DNA of 64,000 nucleotides from Pisolithus tinctorius (lineage: Eukaryota; Basidiomycota; Agaricomycetes; Boletales; Pisolithaceae), in assembly GCA_024663395.1 (NCBI GenBank), contig JANFAH010000053.1, positions 248,001-312,000 on the forward strand, written 5' to 3'. A model generated the notes under the pieces. The model did no database searches and was not told the DNA's origin. It saw only the letters and a list, made by a program, of their open reading frames with translations. Shown one piece after another: positions 36,827 through 49,870 of the stretch (its first letter is position 1; every line of letters starts with the position of its first letter). A program made the position numbers and the translations under genes.

Positions 36827-37274
36827 ATGTCCTCTCAGTCACCCACCCTTGACAATGGGATACGTTATCAGGTATGGGGCTTCTTGTTCGGCCCCAGGTC
36901 TGGCCCTCGCCGTTTGAATCTTCGTGTGTTCGGCAACGATGACATCAGAATCTCTGGCACCCAGTACCTGTTTGCCACAGATGTTGAGATCACCACAACT
37001 CGTGTGGATGTCCAGCACCGTGTTTATATCGTGTACTTCGACTTGGCCCGTCATCTGGTGCACCGTGGAGACGCTTCCTACGTGTTCGTGCGGGTGCGAG
37101 CCAGTCACATGACCCCTTTACACATTCGTGTGGAGGATGACCTCCAGGATATCATGCGTGTCTTATTGGTGTATGTATTTTGTGGCATGCACCTTCTTGT
37201 CCTGACATATGTCACTGTTTAGGTTGGCTAACCGGTTTCCCCTGGTTGGGGAGGGTGTCTCTGCCAGCTCCTAA
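36827..37274 (+). CDS. Unknown small gene B beside the Helitron
   Basis: Two exons, 36827-37170 and 37223-37274, with a 52-bp intron; 131 aa. It is compact and beta-strand rich: NGIRYQVWGFLFGPRSGPRR, then RISGTQYLFATDVEITTTR, and VYIVYFDLARHLVHRGDASY with alternating hydrophobics. It looks like a single-domain all-beta protein, perhaps an oligomerising or nucleic-acid-binding fold; no motif identifies it. It follows gene A in the same orientation and precedes the F-box-like gene. Confidence 0.5.
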
Positions 37275-37567
37275 CGTAGTGTTTCCCTAACTGTAGTTTG
37301 TGGTCAGTGTCAGAATGTACCGCAATCCTAGTTCGTTCATTGGCATCTGTAGGGACGTTTAGCTTGCTCAGTCGCGTCGGTACAACACACTGTCGGTCAG
37401 CATGTGGCCGGCCGCTGGCTGGCGCTCTGCAACCCCTTAAACTCAACTCCTCATTGCATGCTGTGCGCAGTCTTGTTCTGTAAAGGGGGGCCCCTCACAC
37501 CCCTTACATCTACGTGTATATAATGTGTGATTGTGCGCACTGGCCGGTGTGAAATCCAGTCTCAACC

Positions 37568-38602
37568 ATGTATCATATGCCTCTGGAGATCAAGCGACAT
37601 ATTCTTGGGTATTGCAATATTTCTGATATCGCCATGTTAGCTCAGGCTTGCATGCATCTCAATCTTATCGCCCGTGATTACGTGCAGCACCGCCTCTGTT
37701 TGATGACATTCAGTTTTTTCGACAACGTCGACACGCTCTCAACCATCTTGCGATCATGTGACGCAGTTGTCTCTGGCTCATGTGCGCTACACCTTCTTTT
37801 ACCTGCAAACGACACTGCATGGTTCCCCAGCAACCTCGACATCTATGTGTCGTGTCGTTTCATGACTTGCATCACTGTCTTATTAGAACGAGAGGGTAGG
37901 TGCTTTGTCACCTCCAAGGGTGGCTTCACTCACTTAGACGGTCGGAACAGGGTACCAGATCGTGCGTCACCACTTCACCGAGGCTAGCCCATACGTCTCT
38001 TCCTCTATTCACTCTGTAATTTCATTCTCAAACAAGCATCGGTTGATCGATGTCGTCATCTCCAATACAGCCGCAGCTGTATCTCCGATTTTCGAGTTTC
38101 ACAGCACCACTGTTATGAATTTCTTCTCGTCTGACAGCATCTTTTGTGCTTATCCGACGCTCACTCTGCATCTCATGAGCTTGGTCAATGCGGAGCCTAT
38201 ATACTTTGGTCCTTCAGAGTTCAAGGCGATGGTCGCCCTCCAGAAATATGCAGCTCGCGGGTGGCAGTTGGTAGTGTGCCAGGACGTCCATGGATCGACT
38301 GGTGTGTGTAGATCGATGCCCCGGTCAATTGCAGACCTCAGTTGCTTATGGATCAATATTGCGAACGTGAAACGTGTGGCGGTGACACCTGCTGACGTTT
38401 TTGAAAGGTTGGGTATCATTAACCTCATCTGGCTTTTGGGGGGGTATGTATGTGGTGCGTGGGACCCTTTTATGCGTGGGCAATCTTTTGTCATCGAGGA
38501 TAAATCGTGAGTGGTACATTACTACTCAGCGTTTCTTCCATCCTCACGGCTGTTAGGCTGGACTTGCTTGGGGGGGGTTTCATCGGCAGTGAGGAGGCAT
38601 GA
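37568..38602 (+). pseudogene. F-box-like protein with one frameshift
   Basis: The N-terminus (MPLEIKRHILGYCNISDIAM, then LAQACMHLNLIARDYVQHRL) fits an F-box, the Skp1-binding module of SCF ubiquitin ligases. After it comes a block common to Agaricomycete F-box proteins: LRSCDAVVSGSCALHLLLP and NLDIYVSCRF. Near 37947 the frame shifts by one base; beyond it YQIVRHHFTEASPYVSSSIH and NKHRLIDVVISNT continue the same domain. An intron at 38507-38556 leads to a final exon ending at TGA 38602. Either the gene is broken or one base is wrong. It is third in a row after genes A and B, next to the Helitron, suggesting captured cargo. Confidence 0.6.
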
Positions 38603-40393
38603 TAGAGTGGCACAGGGGGCATTTCAGAAGCGTTTGGAAGATGTGGTGTATTACATCCTTTCAGGTCTTGTTGTGTGACTGTCTGTCTCGGCGGTGGTAC
38701 TATGAATGCAGTGCATGTTTCTCATGGCACGTGCAGTATATGGCATGCTCAGGCGTGGTAAACAAGGTGCCTGCCGGTGGCGCCGGCCCTGTTCTAGTTA
38801 TAACATCAGCATCACTTGTCATCGATTGGGCCATAAGACGGCAAGAGACGCCTCCCTTTTTCAGATTTTCATTCTTATCTGAAGTTCGAAAGTTCGATTC
38901 ATGCGCCGAGTCGGTACCCCAGTGTTATGTAAAATTCTCCAAAGATATTGGGCTCTGATGGTTTGAGGGTGAGTGAAGAAACCTCGTCGGATAAATTCCG
39001 GGACCCATAATACTGGTCAGTGTTGCCTCAGACTCCCCGAAATCACCGGTCTGACGCAATTGAAACATGACCGGAGTTCGGCGGAGTTCGGCATGAGTAA
39101 ATAGCGACCAGCTTGCACTTATGGTCAGGGGCAAGTATCGAACCCTCTGGGCGCAAGTTTGCTCGTCGATTGGTAGTGCGTGGATGCTATCCGTCAGCTT
39201 TGTAGGACTTCAAGTTTCAAGCCATGGAACGGAATCCAATCCTTGCCCCTGTAATTCGGTTCCCCAGTCATGCCAAGCCTTATGTTTCATCTTCGAGTTC
39301 TTGTTTAGAAACATTGCAACCCAGGTTCTCTCAAAAATTTGACCAGGTTTGCCAAGCCTCTTTCCCTGTTGAATTCGGTTCTTTATCAAGTCTGCAATAC
39401 CGCTCTCCCTTGTACTCCTCGTGAGGTCCATCGCAACTTTCTCGCTCAGGTGGAAAGCGGCACAGCCTATAATTAAATCAGCTTCATTAGTGCAGCTCCT
39501 GGCGGAAGGTGGATCAAGATGAGGATGGAATTGTGATGGTCGATATCGGATCTATATATTTCCCAAAGAGCCCAGATAAGGCACCCACGACACTCTTTGC
39601 AACGACGGCGCGCACGGATCGATATACGGCTACGTGATGGAATCCTGGCATCCAGGAAAGGGGACCTGCAGGAATGTTGTTAATGGATTAGAAGAAGGCA
39701 AGACGAGAGCGACCTCTGGATTAGTGCGAGAGGTACTTACTTGAGTGGCCATGGATTGCCACACCCGACCTAGAATACATATAGTCACGGCAGGAAAGAA
39801 GACATCTCGGCCGTCAGGAAAGACTCTACTCGCCCCATGGTGCGGCCATCAGAAGAGGCGTGAAACGACCGCATAATTCCCGCAAGTGCTATGACATGGG
39901 TAAAGAGAGCTTCGGTGGGTAAGGACAAGACCGGGTTTGATGAGGGTGTGTACATATGACAAAATCAGGGACAGATCGTTTTAAGTCAGTTTCGGAGATA
40001 GAGAGTTTTACAGTGAGCAGTGAGCGTTACGGTAACCGTCGACATAATATTGATGCGTTAGCATGTGAACCAGCCCAGAGAAGGAGGGGCCGAGTAGAGA
40101 TTTTCGACTAGGAACATGAAGACAACGATCGGGATTCCCACGGCGCACAATCCACTGACTTGACACTTCTTTTCTTCCGTCCCTGTTCAGGTGGAGACAC
40201 GGCCTGTATCTCTGTATTAGAGTCCTTCTACCAGTCCCTCATTTTACCCCTCGTTCCTTTCTTCTACAGCGACCGGGGCAGCATATTTGCGTTTCACGGT
40301 GGCTAGTTGTTCTACGCACGCAGCACCCTCCCTGTGCACTCATTCCAGGCAGCTTCTTAGACTCCACGGAAATACCCACTCGTGTCCTTCCTT
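38603..40393. other. Intergenic region
   Basis: No supported gene. It should contain the far end of the Helitron if genes A to F-box are cargo, but I could not locate the terminus. Near 39100-39250 a GGTTCGATACT word on minus resembles a tRNA B box without a convincing cloverleaf. The last several hundred bases form the promoter side of the transporter gene. Confidence 0.4.
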
Positions 40394-42199
40394 ATGATAG
40401 CCACATTGCATCCAGTCCAATCCCGCTCAACCTTCCTCCTGACGCACTCAATGTCCTTGACCCAGGCAGAGCAGCGTCAACTCTCTTCAAACCAGCCTGG
40501 GTTTGATGCCTTCCGTAACACTCCGAGCCGACATGCTCGCCACTCAGCGTCAATCACACCTATGCCAGTTGCTGCAGTCAAGAGACCTGGCCAACCTGAT
40601 GGCCCATCTCAGTCCATGTCTGTTATCCTGCAGAAGCATCATACTTCACCCTCACTGCCCGAGAGTCGTGTCTCTGCATCCCGACATGTCTCCCCTGCAC
40701 CGATGGTGAGCCCTTCGTTCTCTCGCGAGAGCGAACCACCGTCGCCCAACGATCCCCCCATCACCTCGGGCAACCAGGACAAGAAGAGCCCAAAACGGCC
40801 GTACTTTGACTACGGTCTATCTACTACAACCGCCGATTCCTCGTTGCCGCGCAACGCAACAACCGTGGACGTCCCAGAAAACTCTAGCCCATTTTCATCT
40901 CCTTTGTACGCTCAGTTCACTAATCTGCTATCTCTCAATGCATGCTCCTTCCCATCGGAGCTCCCTTCCCCGTCGCATGCCCGCACACCCGCTTCTCATA
41001 TAATTAGTGAAAAGGACGTGCCTATCACGATCACCACGTCTCCGCCTAAACCCTTCTTCCACTCGCAACCTTTCTGGCTCGTCCTCTATTTCTGCTTCAA
41101 CCTCGGGCTCACCCTGTACAACAAAGGAGTATTAATTCACTTCCCGTTCGCGTATACACTCACAGCAATCCATGCCTTGTTCGGCACGGTTGGCGGCATC
41201 TTCCTTCTGAAAACTGGAATATATACACCCGCAAAGCTCTCAAATGCTGACAATATGGCGCTGGTCGCCTTTAGCGTTCTGTACTCTACCAACATTGCCG
41301 TCAGTAACCTATCTTTGGAAATGGTTACCCTTCCAGTAAGTCCACTTCCTTCACATCCACTAATCGCCCAGACATGTGTTTCAGTTCCACCAGGTTGTCC
41401 GCGCAGCGACACCTATATTTACCATCTTTCTTTCGATGGTCCTATTTGGCTCTCGAAGCAGTGGGCAAAAGGTTGCTTCACTGGTTCCTGTTGTTGTCGG
41501 TGTTGGCTTGGCGTAGGTTTTGCCGCTGTTATGTTTGAAGCAAGTTGACCAACTTATCCCCTCTAGCACCTACGGTGACTATTATTGCACGGCCGCCGGG
41601 CTCATTCTGACCGTCCTCGGGACATTCTTGGCCGCTATGAAGACAATTTTTACAAGCATCCTTCAATCACCACCATCACTATCTCATCAGCACCACTCCA
41701 ACTCGCTACTTCGTTGCATCGTTCCCCCGCGTCTTCAATTGCATCCCCTCGACCTTCTGACACGCATGGCACCTCTAGCATTCGTGGAGTGTGTCATCCT
41801 TGCCCACATCAGTGGTGAACTCGATCGGGTGCGTTTGTGGAGCGCGCACGAGATGACACCATGGACAGCAACTGTCTTGTCCCTGAATGGGGCGATCGCG
41901 TTTGGACTCAATATTGTCAGCTTTACGGCCAACAAGAAAGCAGGACCACTAAGCATGACAGTTGCGGGTACGTCCCCCGATCACTGGGTTTCGCGTAATG
42001 TGGGTTTTCGTGGACAATTACTGACAGTTTCCGGGATGTAGCAAACGTGAAGCAGGTGTTATCAATCATCCTCGCTGTCCTGATCTTTGATCTGTCGATA
42101 TCATTCACAAATGCAGCGGGAATCATGCTTACATTGGCAGGGGGTGCTTGGTATGCGGCTGTAGAATACAGGGAAAGAAGAGCAAGGGGTAAGATATGA
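40394..42199 (+). CDS. TPT/DUF250-family nucleotide-sugar or triose-phosphate transporter
   Basis: ATG 40394 (or the in-frame ATG 40451) opens a long Ser/Pro-rich cytosolic N-terminus of about 200 residues. Introns at 41336-41384, 41513-41566 and 41968-42041 separate the membrane exons. The first helix block reads PFWLVLYFCFNLGLTLYNKG, followed by FPFAYTLTAIHALFGTVGG, SVLYSTNIAVSNLSLEMVT, FHQVVRAATPIFTIFL, LDLLTRMAPLAFVECVIL and a last helix near AAGIMLTLAGGAWYAAVEY. The basic end is YRERRARGKI. Family members exchange nucleotide sugars or phosphorylated C3 compounds across Golgi/ER membranes; the fungal members of this subgroup have unproven substrates. The frame is intact. Confidence 0.8.
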
Positions 42200-45100
42200 A
42201 TGAAGACAATCTGCCATGCGTCATAGATCCGGCGGGAATCACAATCCCCTAACAACTGTGCCTTTATCTATGCCCTCCCTTTCCTACTCTCAGTACCATT
42301 GGCCACTATCGCACTGCCTGCAATCTGCATTTCGTGAGCTTTTCCATTTCGTCCTTGTGCTCTGCAGTCTTTCTATCGTGTGATATACCCCCTTGGGCAC
42401 TTTGTAAATAATCCAGAATGATTTTAGGATAGGTATATATTGTTTTTGGCAGCCATGCATACATGTATCTTCGTGTATAACCTTTGGCTGTATCTTGTTG
42501 TCATCACATTTTCGAATTTTACAATAGTTATGGAAGCTAAGCATATATAAATATCCTAAGTAGTGCATCCCTTGTCCGTAATACCTCCACGTCATTGTTG
42601 CCATCAGGTATTTTCCATCAGTAAGTTCTTATTAAGTAGTTGGCCTGCGAACTCAGAATTAGCTCTCTGGTTACGTACATGAATACTTGCTGCTGGTTTG
42701 GGTTGAACTCCTGTTTCTGACTAAGCCGACGAAGTTCGTGCAGCGCACAAGCGTTGTAAGAGGGCCACGTCAAATGCAGCATGGGCTACGGCCAAATTAT
42801 GACAATAGATGAGGGAAATGAACTCAGCGCCCCTAGTACCCACTTGGGTTCCAAAGAAACGGGAACACAAGTTTGCGGTATGCTTCACACGCTGTCGCAC
42901 TATCTGGCCGCCGAGCTCGGCACGGCTGTAGCAAGCAGGGAAGTCATGTCAACCGCTCGTCAGAAAACCGCATAGTACAGTGGGGGATACTTGGAAGCAC
43001 CGAACGACCGAGTCGGACGTATCACAGATGTGATATTTATACGCGCTTCTAGAATTTCCGCGTTTTCGAGGGGAGAATGCACTGTGGGAGGTCCACTGAC
43101 GGGGCACCACGGGTGCACAAAATAGAAATTCAAAAGAGCAGCGGTCAACCAAATGTTGTGCCTACCGGAGTGGGGACCGGAGACCTCTTCCCTCTTCCCG
43201 TGGTACTTCCTGTCGAAATTCTCCTAGCGTCTGCTCCGCTTGCACCTCAACTCCCCAGACCCCTAGTTACTGCTTCCCTCGTCTCTGCCCCCGGCCCGGA
43301 CCCTATTTCCCCGCTACTGCGGGCAGCACTTATTATTTTTCCAAGTCAGGGGAGGAGAAAAGATACGACAGTGTCACACGGTAGCGCGGTACTAGATACC
43401 TTGCATGTCTCCATACCGACAGTCCGAGAGAGGGGGTAAGGAGCGATGCTCGTGGTGGCCTGGCATCGCGTAGGATTATCTTCTAATCACAGAGTTGCAT
43501 TTGGGAGGGGGGGTCCACTGAAACATATGAGCGCTTTAAAACACAGGAAAGGACGCTAGTATAGGGGAACTCTGAGCGTCACGACACGAACCCTGGCGGC
43601 GCAACCACTGGCTCCAGCGGAAAGTATGCATTTGATATAGTCGCGGAAAAATGGAGTGGAGTGGTATCAAAGTGGACGACGGGTTTAAGATCTTCTGAAG
43701 CGTCTGTGGAGTTGTCGAAGCATTAGAAGCGCCTCGACACCACGACCTCACTACTGGTAACGCATCAGGCCCGATTAGCAGATAATAGATCCCATTGGAA
43801 AAGGCGCTGCGAATACCGAAAGCCCCTCGCTGGTCGTAGATCTCCACAGACGCCCCATGAATTCAATCTGAAGCTAATTATTGGACCAGTCAGACTTAGA
43901 TATCTAATGTCATCTAATTTGAATGAGGTTTACCTCAAGAGATTTAACACTCTCCGAACTCCGACACGAGTATCGGAATGTTGGTCGGTCTAGGAAGAAA
44001 CAGGAAATTTTAAGTGAGCATCTTGCAGGTAGAAGGTAACGGTGAAGACTTTTTGCCGATGTGTCGGGTATGACGTTGTTGGTTCCCGTAGTCTGTGACA
44101 TTTCGTGCAGCGGAGTGATGTGCTATCCTGCTGTTGCAAAAATAGTTGAATTCTGTAAGCCCTCGTGCTTATCAGACCGCATTTCTAATCTGAAAAGAAC
44201 TCGCAGTCGACGGAGGGGGTCGTACGTCCAGCCTTTAACGGGTCAAGTTGGTTCAAGGATATGCGCAGGCATCTACTGTATGTATGTAACTGTTCTGCAA
44301 ATCCTCTGTCATTACGTAACGTACGAGAGTAGAACCTGATGACATCGTTAGGCGGCCACAAGTCATTTACATCCACAGACGTCATCCACGTAGGTAAGGG
44401 CGAGCATCACTGCCAATCGGCATCTTTTGCAGCGCTTATTCGGTTGTGAATCCTTCCCTTATCTCCCTCGCACAGGGACAGCAAGCGAGAAAATCCGAAC
44501 AGGGTGCCTAGTCAGCACCGGTGAACACACACCGGTAAGTACGGATCATCACAGGGATTGTGCTATTCCGCCGTTTCTTTATACACGAGGAAATGATAGT
44601 TTAACATCTTTGGAAGCTTCCGCATATTCTCGCAATTTTGATTGAAGGAGGTAAGAATGAAACCGGTTCATCATATTCTGGTGGCAACTTTTGCTTGCTC
44701 AGTTCATAAGCCCAGTGAAGTTCACAGTCCATCTATTCATCATAGTGAGCAGTAACGCGGGAGGAACTTGGAAGTGTTGCAGATGACGTCTGAGCCGTGC
44801 AAAGCGCGAATCCAGACTTGCTGGGAAGAGCCGCCGGCATTCCACTCCGTGTTCCTTAGAGCGGTCGGCCCCTTTCTTGTCCACAAAGAAATGTAGATGC
44901 CACGTTCCAATCTACAACAAGGACTCCAGATCATGGAGGGGGTTGAATGCGAATGGTCCATCCAAGACATCGTCTGGCGAATCCTCCACCATTTCATTAA
45001 AATCATTAAATGACCTCGAAGGAGGATCGGGTCGGAAAAGCTAACGTCTCAGTTCGACTTCGCAAGCCATCAAGTCAATTACTTCCTTTACGCACGATTT

Positions 45101-47492
45101 CGTTGGAAATTCGACAATATTCAATGAATGCAGCATACCGCCGACTCTTGGTTTTGAACCCGTTCCAATACCTTTGGCATATGCCGACTCGCCACCTTCG
45201 TTAATTCTCCTGTACCTCGTACGCTGTTGGGGCCATTTCAGAACAGATCAAGATCTCTCACCTGCGCCAAGACTTCCTCTCGAATGATCCGTTGGCTAGA
45301 ATCTTCATCTGCCTTCACTGATCAACACGTTAGTCAGGGGACACAAGCATATGACCACAGTAGTGTACCCAACAAACTTCCTTTTGCTTTATGGTGTTAA
45401 CGACCAATTTATCACAATCTGTGCGTAGAGCTTGTCAAGCATTTTGTTCCGTCAGGTTGGTACGTTTATAGCATTAGGGAAAGTGATGAAAAGCAGGAAC
45501 ACGGCATTATTCAAAAAGACGTTGGGCAAGGACGCTCCGAAAGTGTCAAGGACTGAGGTCATGGTGTCTTCAGTAGTTTTCTATCGAGAGAACTGAGGTC
45601 GTGAGAGAATCCTGCAATTCCAAAGGAGTCAAAGCTGACAAGAATTACAAGGCCGCCAGAATGGCATAGCAAACGAACGTACTAGACGTGATTCACCCTG
45701 CAGCAGAGCCAAGACACCCAAACGGTCAGTGTATTCTATATAACGTACCATATCTGAAGATCAAGGACAACACTCCCGCCTCCGCTTGCGTGATTGCATG
45801 CTTCCCAAGCTGGCCTCAGCCGTCAGAAATTGAGAACTTGGTTGGGATAGGCGTAGCAACTCCATTTGCTTACCTTGTCCACGGTTTTATGGATAGCGGG
45901 GTTTGACTTTCGAATGGCGGTGGAATCAAATGAAGCCGCTGTGGATCTTCTCTGCCTGAAAGTACAGTAGTCCAGTATCGGGACGTGATGAAGCGTTGAG
46001 CCAGGGAGAACCATACTTTCGGTGCGACTCGCCTTCAGCCCAAATCAAAGGGTCCGGGGTTGAGAGAGGCCATGGATACGAATACTGGAATCGTACGTAG
46101 CCTCCGTATGATGGTCGCTTTGACACCCGGAGAGCCTACGTACGGCGACGTATGGCTAGCCAAGAGTTCCGGGTCGTAGAGCATGATCCCTCTTTTGTCC
46201 GCACATCATAGGAATTTCATATACCATACCGTACTCCTTGGACCATGCCTCAAATATCGCTCAGAATCGGGCAATTCGAACAGCTCTTTACTCACTCCAA
46301 ACAACAGACTAGTACTTTCGTGTACCCTCAGTTTCGTCGTTCTGAACTTCTTCCGAATTGCTACACGTAATACCTGGATGGGGCCGGCGCAGTGGCTACG
46401 CAGATTATAGAGACAGAACGAGCGAAGTCTCGAGACGTATCGTAGGTGCGAACGAGCGTGGACATTGGGTCCATCTTGATTCCAAAGGTCTGAGGTTGAG
46501 GGACGCGAAAGAAGTTCTTGTTCGACTCTTCGCAAGGTGTTAAATACGTGCGGCCTAATGACCCCGCTTCGGAACAACATGGTCGATGGCTGTTCCATTC
46601 ATTCCCTACACCGCGGACATTAGCCTTATCAGGCACATGAGTTACTAGGAAGAAGCAAAAACGATACAATTGCGTCAGAATCGCTGAATGGACTATGATA
46701 CATGGTGCGCGCAAGGAGTCACCGCATCGTAAAGTCATGCTTGTCATCGACTAGTCACTGAATCTAACGATGAGCTGGGAATATCGTCAGCGCGGTCACC
46801 ACATACGCCAGGACGCTCACCTGAATGGAGGGACTATCTCCTCCCTCTGGTATACTATCACGCTTCCAAACGGAATCTGTTGTGACTCGACACTCGGCAG
46901 CTCAAGTAATAATCGAGTGATTGTTAAAATAATAATTCCGTCTACTACCTACGTAGATCCCTTACCACACTCGAGATCTCGATTCTCGATGCTACCAAAC
47001 ACAAGAAGTTCAGCCGAGTAAGCAGTCAGGGTAGACACTCACAATGCATAAACACATCCTCGTCTCCCACATCCTCTCGTCTTCATTATCCAGCAGCCCG
47101 ACCTGATTCCCCTACCCCGTCCCTTTGGCTCTTCACCACGCCCAATCCCCTTCTTCCAAGTCACAACGGTCCTCTCTGCAAAGGGAAAGCTGATAACAGT
47201 ATTAGAACCACGAAACTAAGGGAACGAGTCGTGGTTATTTCTTCGCCGTAGCAAACACTGCAGTATCTTTATTGCTTCAATCAACTTGGACTGCCTTTGT
47301 CAGCACACGCTACCATGTGTGGATTGGTTTGATGATCGTAACTAAACTTCCATACAATATCCGGATTATACATACATTTTTTGCTAAATGATAAATACCT
47401 CAGTGAGCGATATAAGTCTGTATATGGGAAGGTGAATAGGTACGCACAGGACAAGTTATAGTATCGATGAAACATGCAAGCTAGCGGTAGAA
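42200..47492. other. Gene-poor stretch with degenerate sequence
   Basis: Over 5 kb without an intact gene. It is broken by stops in all frames and contains a kinase-like relic (separate entry). 43077-43439 keeps a 120-codon Pro/Ala/Leu-rich frame on plus without family resemblance. 43847-43536 on minus keeps about 100 codons of unclear nature. No LTRs or terminal repeats were found by eye. Confidence 0.5.
44700..46600 (-). pseudogene. Relic of a fungal FunK1-like protein kinase
   Basis: On the minus strand, near 45000-44800, two frames together show FNPLHDLESL and a following KKGADRSKEHGVECRRLFP, matching the HDLES..LFP spacing seen after the kinase core of Agaricomycete FunK1 proteins. Further upstream, fragments such as PQTFGIKMDPMSTLVR (near 46450) and a Leu/Glu-rich block (near 46280) may be earlier parts. 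Stops and shifts are numerous, so this is a decayed copy. Identification is tentative. Confidence 0.35.
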
Positions 47493-48975
47493 TCACGGGA
47501 CGGCAGGTCGATAGTTCTCCAATGGATCTCCGTATAAATCAACCATCCGAGTCCGATGTGCCACTGCGTCTGCCCACATCCTCGTTATCTTCGGATCCTT
47601 TGCGACCCACTGTTGCTGGTCGACGAAGATGGGGCAGAAACGCTTGTGAGGGTGAGTGGAAGGTTGGGCAGGGGGAAGATGTGCCGAAGGGAAAGGAGTC
47701 TTAGCCACGACTGCAGATGTGGTTGATCGTGTTGGTGAGGCATTATCCGAATGCGATGCTTGTAGCCTGTGTGATCGTCGGGGTGTCGATGGTTGTTCAG
47801 CGGTATCTGTCCGCGTGCCACGAGCGCGAGGCGAAGGGAATGCAGGCAGGGTTTCTCGGGCTAGAGGTCGTGACTGGGCAGGTGTTGAACCCGCGAGTGC
47901 TGCCTGAAACGCAGCCAGGCTGGCATCTTCATCGGCGACAGGCGACATTGTCAGTTCGCGTCTGAGGCATGATTTGGCGGGTGATTCGATCCTGCGCCTT
48001 TTCGTCGGTGTTTCAGGCTCGCCCATATGGTCTTCTCGGTCAAGCAAGGGCTGACAAAACGCGACAGTTCGTTTCTGGGAGGTTGCCCTCGATACCATCA
48101 ACTCCCGTTCCCGTTCTATCCCCTTCATCGCCGATTTGGTAGGTGATTTTGATTTCCGCGGTGACAAACGCAGTAGCTGAAACGGTGCGATCTGAGGTAA
48201 CCTTGGAAGAAGCGCTGGCTGGAGTGGTAGAGCAGAGAAGCCTGGATTTTAGGGAGTGCAGATCGAATGACATCTGCTACAGTTCCACAGTGCTCGTCTA
48301 GACCTTTCAAGATGTTCTTGAACTTGATCGGCTTTAACTCGTAGTCCACGCAGAACGTTTTCTCTGCCATCGTGTTCTGCAAAGTTTTTCAGTGGCCATT
48401 ACCCTCCAAAAACAGCGACCAAGACTGACCCCCATCAAATTATACACCCAGAAGAATATCGCACACGTTATCATATGCAAACCGTACCGTTTCTTCATCA
48501 TTTCTACTTGTGGCAACGTGCCCTCTGCTTGTTCCATCCACCGAACAGCTTCTTGTGGAGGGTATAGTCTATGAGACACGATCAGATCCTGGTAGGTAAC
48601 ATCTTCACCAGAAGCACGCTGTCCGTCTCTGTCGTCATCTAGCTGGAGAGCTGTGCGTACGGTCTTGAGCATGTCTTCGAAGACGCGAGGCTTGACACAT
48701 GCGGCTGTCGCTGCGCTCTGGAGGGAGACCTCATTTGCGTTCAATCTACGTTATTTCCGGCTTCAGCCAGTCAGTTTTGCGAAAAGGGAACGTGGCACGT
48801 ACTGCTCAGATGCAAGATAAGCAGCGACTGCAGGCAGTGCAGCCGCGTTGACTACGAAGCCGGTTCCACGGCCCGTCCTAACTGATGCGAGGTTAAGAAT
48901 GGATTTTGCGTGTTCGAGTGTTTCCTGGGAGGTGCAGAGTGACCTGAGTTGGCGATGATAGATAACTGTCGCCAT
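47493..48975 (-). CDS. Origin recognition complex subunit 6 (ORC6)
   Basis: ATG 48975. The first exon (to 48803) has the Orc6 N-terminal cyclin-like box: LEHAKSILNLASVRTGRGTG and AAYLASEQ. After the 57-bp intron (48802-48746) come NEVSLQSAATAACVKPRVF, QDLIVSHRL and a second cyclin-like repeat with ITCAIFFWVYNLMG. An intron with donor GTCAGT precedes TFCVDYELKPIKFKNILKGL. The C-terminal exon is basic and Ser/Pro-rich with AMKGIERERELMVS and KRFCPIFVDQQQW, then DPKITRMWADA, the short helix that in other Orc6 proteins binds Orc3. It acts in origin licensing in the nucleus. The third intron (donor GTGGAA) is the least certain part of the model. Confidence 0.7.
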
Positions 48976-49870
48976 GACCGCTGCCCTTGGCTAGCAGAAC
49001 GTTGTTCAATTAATCCCCGTCGCGTCTGCACGGTCACGTGCGCGTCATGCCACGCGACAAAATATGAGTGTGGGAAAGTGTTGAGTAATCGAAAAATCAC
49101 ATTTGTCTGCCCCTCCCCTCACACACTTTTTTTTTTCGAGGCGGACCACTGGAACGTCCGTGCGCTGAACGTGTCCACCCGTTTCACGACAACCTGGCAT
49201 TTTGTTTGTAGTTGTGCGTTTCACCGACAGCCTTAATGCAGTGCCCATTTCTCAGCGCTTCTCCCCGTTAATCGGCTCCTTTTGGGCATCGTGTGAGTTA
49301 CCACTGCATTAATATTACCATTCCCGCACTATCCGCGACCAACTCGGGAGTGTCGCATGCTCCACCCTGATGCTTGGGACTTACCACCATAATGACCACC
49401 TTGCCATTTTCCGCTGTCCAACAGGTCTTCTTGGGCAGGGGAATTCCCTGGATTGTGCTGCAAGGTGTAGTTGTAGGACTGAGGATGAGTCAAGCAGGCA
49501 AGTTAAGGTCATTTAGAGTCAATACAGCTGGAAAGGTCATAGTGCACGCTATCGAGCGCAGTGTACAGAAGAATGGGCATTCTGCATCGGTAGTGCATGC
49601 ATTCTGACCCTTGCAGCTGTATAGATTTGTCACAATTTGGAAAACTAATGACCAGCTAGCACCGTTGGGGATGTCTGACAAGACTCGACAGTATGAATAT
49701 TCCACACCAGATAAGATAAGGTCACCGGCCCGAGAACCGGCACCGCGGCGCGGTGCGGCCAAGAAGGCACGCACAGCATGTGGGTGACGAATAAAAGCAA
49801 GGAGTTCACGAGGTTTTGAAACCCTCGTCTTTCTTTCCCTTACACAGACATTCATCCGCAATACACAATT
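48976..49870. other. Divergent intergenic region ORC6/Argonaute
   Basis: It holds the promoters of both genes. A run of nine T (TTTTTTTTT) lies near 49130. No other feature. Confidence 0.5.

Noticed and set aside
39100..39260. Possible tRNA or SINE-like sequence (GGTTCGATACT on minus)
   Set aside because: No acceptor, D and anticodon stems could be paired convincingly.
43077..43439. 120-codon open frame on plus
   Set aside because: Low-complexity Pro/Ala/Leu composition, no splice or family evidence.
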